Position numbers and translations under genes: made by a program. The notes beneath the pieces were generated by a model, which was not told the DNA's origin, did not search any database, and saw nothing but the letters and a program-made list of their open reading frames with translations. Below are positions 59,027 to 64,000 of a stretch of 64,000 nucleotides of DNA, piece after piece. The stretch lies in contig NZ_OAOP01000006.1 of NCBI RefSeq assembly GCF_900207585.1, positions 62,001 through 126,000 on the forward strand, written 5' to 3'. Numbering within the stretch: position 1 is the stretch's first letter; every line of letters begins with the position of its first letter. Source of the stretch: Bacillus oleivorans (GTDB lineage Bacteria > Bacillota > Bacilli > Bacillales > JC228).

Positions 59027-59617
59027 TTATAACATCCCTTTCGTCGATGGAATCCCCTTCACACGAGGATCAATCGAAGTGGCTTCATCCAGTGCTCTGC
59101 CTAACGCCTTAAAGACAGCCTCAATCATATGATGCGTATTGTGGCCGTAATGAATGATAACGTGTAAATTCAAGCGTGCCTCTATGGCAAGCTTCCACAA
59201 AAATTCGTGAACAAGCTCTGTATCGAAGGTTCCGACTTTAGCAGCCGGGAGCTCTCCGCGGAATTCCAAGTGAGGACGATTGCTTAAATCAATTACAACC
59301 TGGGCCAGAGCCTCATCCATTGGTACAAAAGCATTCCCATAGCGCTTAATTCCCTTTTTATCGCCAAGTGCAGTTTTTAACGCTTGTCCTAAACAAATTC
59401 CAATATCTTCGGTGGTATGATGGTCATCAATTTCCACATCACCGCTTGCATGGATGTTGAGATTAAAATGGCCATGCTTCGTAAAAAGATCAAGCATATG
59501 AGTTAAAAAAGGAACAGGGGTGTTTAAATCAGATTTCCCTTCTCCATCAATGGCAAAGGTTAAATCAATTTGGGTTTCTTGTGTCTGTCTTGAAACAGAG
59601 GCTTCCCTGGTTGTCAT
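59027..59617 (-). CDS. hisB: Imidazoleglycerol-phosphate dehydratase
   Basis: Monofunctional Mn enzyme of 196 residues with the metal motifs [11 protein letters not shown] and [20 protein letters not shown]. It abuts hisH and hisD directly. Confidence 0.97.
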   Translation of the reverse strand: MTTREASVSRQTQETQIDLTFAIDGEGKSDLNTPVPFLTHMLDLFTKHGHFNLNIHASGDVEIDDHHTTEDIGICLGQALKTALGDKKGIKRYGNAFVPMDEALAQVVIDLSNRPHLEFRGELPAAKVGTFDTELVHEFLWKLAIEARLNLHVIIHYGHNTHHMIEAVFKALGRALDEATSIDPRVKGIPSTKGML

Positions 59618-60892
59618 CTACATTTCCTCCTTGAACCGGCTTTCGATTGCCCGAGCATGGGCTTCAAGTCCTTCTGAACGGGCAAACGCAGCAATTTTAC
59701 TAGCATTTTCTTTAAATGCAGCATCACTATACAAAATTACACTTGATTTTTTCTGATAGTCATCCAGATTGAGCGGACTTGAAAAACGAGCAGTTCCGTT
59801 GGTCGGCAAAACATGATTCGTTCCGGCAAAATAATCTCCGACGGGCTCACTGCTGTAGCGGCCAACAAAAATGGCTCCGGCGTGTTTAATTTTCGCCAAT
59901 GATTCTTGGGCTTTTTCAACAATAATTTCTAAATGCTCCGGTGCAAGTTCATTCACGACCTTAATCGCTTCTTCTAAATTTTCCGTTACGTAGATTGCCC
60001 CGTACTCATCAATCGAAGCCCGTGCTATTTCTTTCCGTGGTAACGTTTGAAGCTGAAGCTCAACTTCCTTTTGCACAGCCTCAGCCAGACTTTGTGACGC
60101 TGTGACGAGACAGCAGGATGAGCGCGGGTCATGCTCGGCTTGCGATAAAAGATCCGCTGCCACCTCGTGCGCATTTGCTGTTTCATCGGCTAACACTACG
60201 ATCTCTGATGGTCCGGCAATCATATCGATATCGACAATTCCGAACACTTCACGTTTAGCTAGTGCCACATAGATATTGCCTGGTCCTACGATTTTATCTA
60301 CTGGTTTAATGGATTTTGTCCCGTAGGCTAAAGCCGCAATTGCCTGTGCTCCGCCAACTTTATAGATTTCAGTAACCCCTGCTTCCTTAGCAGCTACTAG
60401 TACACTTGCGTTTAGAGCTCCATCTTTTTGTGGCGGGGATACCATCACGATTCGTTCCACTCCTGCTACAACTGCCGGAACGACTGTCATCAGGACGGAG
60501 GATGGATATGCAGCTGTTCCGCCAGGGACATACACTCCAACAGAATCAAGCGGGGTTACCTTTTGCCCTAAGATTGTCCCGTCTGGCCTTGTCATCATCC
60601 AGCTCGTTTTCTGCTGTTTCTCATGATACTCCTGTATATTTTGCGCAGCTTCCCTCATAATCCCGATTAAAGTGTTATCTACTCTTTCATAAGCTTCCGC
60701 AATCTCTTTATCTGTCACTTTTAAAGTGCTTAATGAGACCCCGTCAAATTTGTTTGTAAAAAAGTAGAGTGCCTCATCCCCCGAGTTCCGGACCTCTTCT
60801 AAAATATCTAGCACCGCTTTTCGCTGTTCTAATGTCCCGTTTTCAACGGAGCGGCGAAGCGACGGAGCATCAAAGCTTGAATAGATTTTCAC
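59618..60892 (-). CDS. hisD: Histidinol dehydrogenase
   Basis: NAD-dependent zinc enzyme of 424 residues for the last two steps of histidine synthesis. Signature around [15 protein letters not shown] and [15 protein letters not shown], and active-site residues in ELAPEHLEI. Confidence 0.97.
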   Translation of the reverse strand: MKIYSSFDAPSLRRSVENGTLEQRKAVLDILEEVRNSGDEALYFFTNKFDGVSLSTLKVTDKEIAEAYERVDNTLIGIMREAAQNIQEYHEKQQKTSWMMTRPDGTILGQKVTPLDSVGVYVPGGTAAYPSSVLMTVVPAVVAGVERIVMVSPPQKDGALNASVLVAAKEAGVTEIYKVGGAQAIAALAYGTKSIKPVDKIVGPGNIYVALAKREVFGIVDIDMIAGPSEIVVLADETANAHEVAADLLSQAEHDPRSSCCLVTASQSLAEAVQKEVELQLQTLPRKEIARASIDEYGAIYVTENLEEAIKVVNELAPEHLEIIVEKAQESLAKIKHAGAIFVGRYSSEPVGDYFAGTNHVLPTNGTARFSSPLNLDDYQKKSSVILYSDAAFKENASKIAAFARSEGLEAHARAIESRFKEEM

Positions 60893-61537
60893 CTAAAGAC
60901 CCCCTTGCTGTTTTTGAACCACTTCGGTCAGCCGCTTCACCATGTCATGAACAATTTTGTCTTTTAAGCGATAGCTAACTGGGTTCACAATAAGCCTAGA
61001 TGTAATCGATACAATCTTTTCATATTCAGCCAAGCCGTTTTCTTTCAATGTTCTTCCTGTTGATACGATATCTACAATTCGGTCGGCCAATCCGATCAGA
61101 GGGGCTAACTCAATTGAACCGTTTAGTTTTATTATTTCAACCTGCTCACCCTTGGCTCTAAAAAAGCTGGATGCCACATTCGGATACTTCGTTGCAATTT
61201 TTGGCGCCACTTCATTCAATTGCGTACCAGGCAGTCCGGCTACTGCTAAATAGCAGTGACTGATTTGCAAGTCTAAAAGTTCATACACATCACGCTCTTC
61301 TTCGAGCATGACATCCTTGCCCGCAATCCCGATATCCGCAACTCCGTGCTCAACATAGGTAGGGACGTCCATTGGCTTGGCAAGAATGAACCGCATTCCT
61401 TCTTCTTCGGCTTCGATTATTAATTTCCGTGATTCATCAAAGTCAGGCGGAATTCGATAACCAGCCCGGCGCAACAGCTCAATCGCTTCTTCAAAAATTC
61501 TCCCTTTTGGCAGGGCGATTGTTAGCAAATCGCTCAT
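60893..61537 (-). CDS. hisG: ATP phosphoribosyltransferase, short form
   Basis: Catalytic subunit of 214 residues (short HisG), lacking the C-terminal regulatory domain and therefore needing HisZ. Motifs: [36 protein letters not shown]. Overlaps hisZ by four bases. Confidence 0.97.
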   Translation of the reverse strand: MSDLLTIALPKGRIFEEAIELLRRAGYRIPPDFDESRKLIIEAEEEGMRFILAKPMDVPTYVEHGVADIGIAGKDVMLEEERDVYELLDLQISHCYLAVAGLPGTQLNEVAPKIATKYPNVASSFFRAKGEQVEIIKLNGSIELAPLIGLADRIVDIVSTGRTLKENGLAEYEKIVSITSRLIVNPVSYRLKDKIVHDMVKRLTEVVQKQQGGL

Positions 61538-62712
61538 GAGTCCCTCCCCCTCTCACCAAAAAAGTAGTAAACCTCGGCAAATGGCTTAACAAACTTATCA
61601 AGGTCTTTTATCCCAGATATGTCCTGAATAATGACCGAATCCCCCTGATTTCGAAGCTCAATCGCTTTCCCGATCGCGACTTTCCGATGCTCCGCACTAT
61701 AAATAATCAGGATTGTTTCATCCGTTTCTTCATCAAATTGTAAGGCTTCTAATAATCTATCAATATAAATACCAAAACCGGTTGCAGCTTCATTAACACC
61801 GAATTGACGGACAAGCTTGTCATAACGGCCCCCGTTTCCAATTGGGAATCCGACTTGATTGGCATAGGCTTCAAACAAAATCCCTGTATAGTAAGTCATA
61901 TGGCTGACAAGCGTTAAATCAAGCTTAATATACTCTTTCACGCCGTAATCACACAAAATATCAAACAACGTTTCAAGCTGCTGAATCGCGTCGAGGACAA
62001 CCGGATCAATAGTAAGTTCTTTCGCACGATCAATAATCGATTCGTCCCCAATCAAATTTAAAAATTGATTGAGCCTTTCTTTATCAATCGAGGAAAGAGA
62101 GAGTGACTGAATATGCTCCCGGTATCCGACATAATTTTTTTCAAATAAGAATCGTTTTAACCCCTGAACTCTTTCTTCCGTTCCCAATACCTCAAGGAAA
62201 AAGGAATCTACGAACTTAACATGACCGATTGCTAAAGTAAAAGTATCAAGACCCGCTTTTTGCAAAGTCGAAACAAGCAAAGCAATAACTTCTCCATCAG
62301 CGCTAATAGTGGAGTCACCAATCAATTCAACCCCAGCCTGAGAAAATTCAGCGGGTCTGCCGCCTTCCCGCTGCTGGGAACGAAAAACATTTGCCTGATA
62401 GCTTAACCGTAAAGGGGTAGAGTCGTGCGCAAGCTTTGAAGCTGCAACCCTTGCAATTGGAGCAGTCATATCCGGACGAAGAACAAGGGTATGTCCCTGC
62501 TGATCCAATAATTTAAAAAGCTTTTGATCATCAATCGCAGACGTTCTCCCTGTCGTCTCATAATACTCAAGCGTCGGAGTCTCAATCATCTGATACCCCC
62601 AGCTTTTCAGCTCGGCCTCTATTTGACGTATAACTTTTCGTTTTGTTCTATATAATTCTGGAAGCGTATCCCGCATCCCAAGCGGCTTTTCAAACATAAA
62701 TGTCTTTGTCAT
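61534..62712 (-). CDS. hisZ: ATP phosphoribosyltransferase regulatory subunit
   Basis: A 392-residue class II aminoacyl-tRNA-synthetase-like protein ([32 protein letters not shown]) without the histidyl-tRNA anticodon domain. It regulates short HisG by histidine feedback. The ATG at 62712 is chosen; a TTG nine bases earlier lies too close to AGGTGA. First gene of the his operon. Confidence 0.95.
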   Translation of the reverse strand: MTKTFMFEKPLGMRDTLPELYRTKRKVIRQIEAELKSWGYQMIETPTLEYYETTGRTSAIDDQKLFKLLDQQGHTLVLRPDMTAPIARVAASKLAHDSTPLRLSYQANVFRSQQREGGRPAEFSQAGVELIGDSTISADGEVIALLVSTLQKAGLDTFTLAIGHVKFVDSFFLEVLGTEERVQGLKRFLFEKNYVGYREHIQSLSLSSIDKERLNQFLNLIGDESIIDRAKELTIDPVVLDAIQQLETLFDILCDYGVKEYIKLDLTLVSHMTYYTGILFEAYANQVGFPIGNGGRYDKLVRQFGVNEAATGFGIYIDRLLEALQFDEETDETILIIYSAEHRKVAIGKAIELRNQGDSVIIQDISGIKDLDKFVKPFAEVYYFFGERGRDS

Positions 62713-62798
62713 AAAATCCAATCACCTATTCGTATCGACCAAAGAAATTTTCAAAATCCTTTAGTTCGCTAATATGGTAGTAAATTAAAGTTATATGT

Positions 62799-62827
62799 AG
62801 TGTACTCCTTCCTTCTAGTTTCGTCAA
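62799..62827 (-). promoter_or_regulatory. Putative his operon promoter
   Basis: Minus strand: -35 TTGACG, 17-bp spacer, -10 TACACT, about 90 bp before hisZ. I see no T-box or histidine leader peptide in the leader. Confidence 0.5.
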
Positions 62828-62878
62828 TGGAAAGGTGAGTTATAATTTGAGATTTATTTGGAAGGCAGTGGTTGGAGT

Positions 62879-62982
62879 CGTGCACGTTTATGGCGGTTTC
62901 GTGCATTTCTCTCCCGATTTCGTGCATTCCTAACATATGTTCGTTCATTTCACAGCCATTCTCGTGCAAATCACTACTACCA
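62879..62982. repeat. 21-bp repeat array (TCGTGCA word)
   Basis: Five units beginning TCGTGCA or TCGTTCA at 21-bp steps, between the his promoter and the terminator of yvoF. The 325-bp stretch holds no gene. Confidence 0.7.
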
Positions 62983-63001
62983 ACCGGCCATTCATTCATA
63001 A

Positions 63002-63040
63002 AAAAAACAAGAACGGCTCATTCGAACCGTTCTTGTTTTA
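63002..63040 (-). terminator. Terminator of ppaX-yvoF
   Basis: Stem AAAACAAGAACGG / CCGTTCTTGTTTT with A/T runs on both sides; overlaps the yvoF stop. Confidence 0.85.
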
Positions 63041-63556
63041 CTCGACGTCCTGCTTCTCCCGCAGTTCACGTTCTTCTTTTGTATAAATCACACGCATTGG
63101 ATTGCCGCCAACAAACGATCCAGCCGGGACATCTTTATGGACTAAGGTGCCAGCCGACACAATCGCACCGTCCCCGATTGCAACCCCAGGCAGAATGGTT
63201 GTGTTCGCCCCAATCATCACTTCGTCCCCGATAACAACGGGCCCAAGCCGATATTCTTTAATTAAATACTCGTGTGCCAGGATTGTTGTATTGTATCCAA
63301 TCACTGTATTCCGGCCGACCTTTATTTTTTCGGGGAACATCACATCAAGCATCACCATAAGGGCGAATGAGGTTTTCTCGCCAATGTCCATCCGTAAAAA
63401 AACGCGGTATAGCCAATTTTTCAGGGAGAGGAACGGAGTGTATCGTGCAATCTGAATCACTATAAAATTTTTGACAACTTTCCAAAAGGGAACCGTTTTA
63501 TAGACATGCCATAAGGAATTGGCCCCTTCGACAGGGAAGCGTTCGGTTTTTCTCAT
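63038..63556 (-). CDS. yvoF: Hexapeptide-repeat acyltransferase (YvoF)
   Basis: A 172-residue left-handed beta-helix acetyltransferase with hexapeptide repeats (IKVGRNTVIGYNTTI; VVIGDEVMIGANTTILPGVAIGDGAIVSAG). It is encoded between ppaX and hisZ, as in B. subtilis. The acceptor is unknown. Confidence 0.92.
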   Translation of the reverse strand: MRKTERFPVEGANSLWHVYKTVPFWKVVKNFIVIQIARYTPFLSLKNWLYRVFLRMDIGEKTSFALMVMLDVMFPEKIKVGRNTVIGYNTTILAHEYLIKEYRLGPVVIGDEVMIGANTTILPGVAIGDGAIVSAGTLVHKDVPAGSFVGGNPMRVIYTKEERELREKQDVE

Positions 63557-64000
63557 TATTTTTCCACACCTAGAATGGTTAATAGGTCTTTCATATTTTG
63601 GAGCATATAGTCTGGGTTAAATTGTGCTAAATATTCCTCACCTTTAATGGACCAGGCCACTCCCGCTGTCTTCGTTCCAGCGTTTTTTCCGCCTAAGATG
63701 TCATGGTGATTATCGCCGACCATGATGGTGTTCTCAGGTTTCGAATCCAGTAATGCCATTGCTTTTTCAATTGGCTCTGGATCTGGCTTTGCCTTCTCTA
63801 CATCATCTAAAGCAACGATGATTGGGAAAAATGGCTCCATCTTCGTTAATTTTAAACCCTTTAATACGGTTTCTCGAATTTTTGTTGTCACAATTCCGAT
63901 TTTGTACCCATGACGAATTAAAGCATCCACTGTTTCATACACACCTTCAAACTCTTTAACCAACCGATCGTGTTCGCGGTGGTTAAATTCACGGTATGTT
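63556..64000 (-). CDS. ppaX: Pyrophosphatase PpaX, N-terminal part outside the window
   Basis: HAD-superfamily phosphatase. The frame stays open to the window edge ([19 protein letters not shown]), so the first part of the gene, with the nucleophilic Asp, is missing. Visible motifs are VTTKIRETV (motif II), [10 protein letters not shown] (motif III lysine) and [16 protein letters not shown] (motif IV). In B. subtilis PpaX hydrolyses the pyrophosphate made when HPr-Ser46-P is dephosphorylated. It abuts yvoF. Confidence 0.93.
   Translation of the reverse strand, partial: TYREFNHREHDRLVKEFEGVYETVDALIRHGYKIGIVTTKIRETVLKGLKLTKMEPFFPIIVALDDVEKAKPDPEPIEKAMALLDSKPENTIMVGDNHHDILGGKNAGTKTAGVAWSIKGEEYLAQFNPDYMLQNMKDLLTILGVEK

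Noticed and set aside
62713-62830. T-box or histidine leader attenuator before hisZ
   Set aside because: No specifier/antiterminator features and no His-codon run are visible in the short leader.

Overview
The window reads as a chromosome segment of a low-GC, spore-forming Bacillaceae (Bacillus, Mesobacillus or Neobacillus type). The evidence is gene order. The cggR-gapA-pgk-tpiA-gpmI-eno glycolytic operon, the secG-est-rnr-smpB-ssrA block, the clpP/crh-whiA-yvcK-rapZ-yvcI-trxB-yvcD block and the ppaX-yvoF-hisZGDBHAFI block all follow the Bacillus subtilis arrangement. Ribosome binding sites are strong AGGAGG types. CggR, CtsR and CcpA operator sequences match the Bacillus consensus.

Layout. 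1-5.8 kb: the end of an unknown gene, a LysM amidase, a pterin-carbinolamine dehydratase, a stand-alone MurE-like ligase with an altered specificity motif, an old-yellow-enzyme family oxidoreductase and a thioesterase. 6-14.3 kb is accessory DNA: a DUF3231 protein, a secreted beta-propeller protein flanked by gene remnants and by two near-identical terminators, and a probable detoxification operon (two flavoproteins, one with Cys-Cys ends, a small protein and an MFS exporter) with two palindromic operator candidates upstream. 14.4-21.2 kb: ssrA, smpB, a CPBP protease, rnr, an esterase, a DUF1002 protein and secG. 21.4-31.9 kb: an IolS-like reductase, the glycolytic operon, a glutaredoxin-like protein and sigL. 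31.9-33.2 kb: a second DUF3231 protein and tRNA-Arg(CCG).

33.3-47.4 kb is the most interesting part. One gene set appears to encode complete breakdown of pantothenate (vitamin B5), an inference from enzyme classes. It holds an ECF transporter with a vitamin-type S component and its own EcfA1-A2-T module, and two candidate amide hydrolases (P1/NylC-like and M20) that could release pantoate and beta-alanine. An SDR, an aldehyde dehydrogenase and a tartrate/isopropylmalate-type decarboxylating dehydrogenase fit pantoate -> 4-dehydropantoate -> 3,3-dimethylmalate -> 2-ketoisovalerate. A class III aminotransferase and a CoA-acylating MmsA-type dehydrogenase fit beta-alanine -> malonate semialdehyde -> acetyl-CoA. 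A PucR-type regulator sits between the two divergent arms. The decarboxylating dehydrogenase gene has a one-base frameshift near its start, and ecfA1 seems to need an ATT start codon.

47.5-64 kb is housekeeping: clpP with a CtsR site, crh, whiA, yvcK, rapZ, a NUDIX hydrolase, trxB, a TPR protein, the full histidine operon, yvoF and the end of ppaX. Across the window, five intergenic arrays of degenerate repeats share a 20-21 bp period but use different core words. Two 227-231 bp elements bounded by inverted repeats also lie in gene-free stretches.
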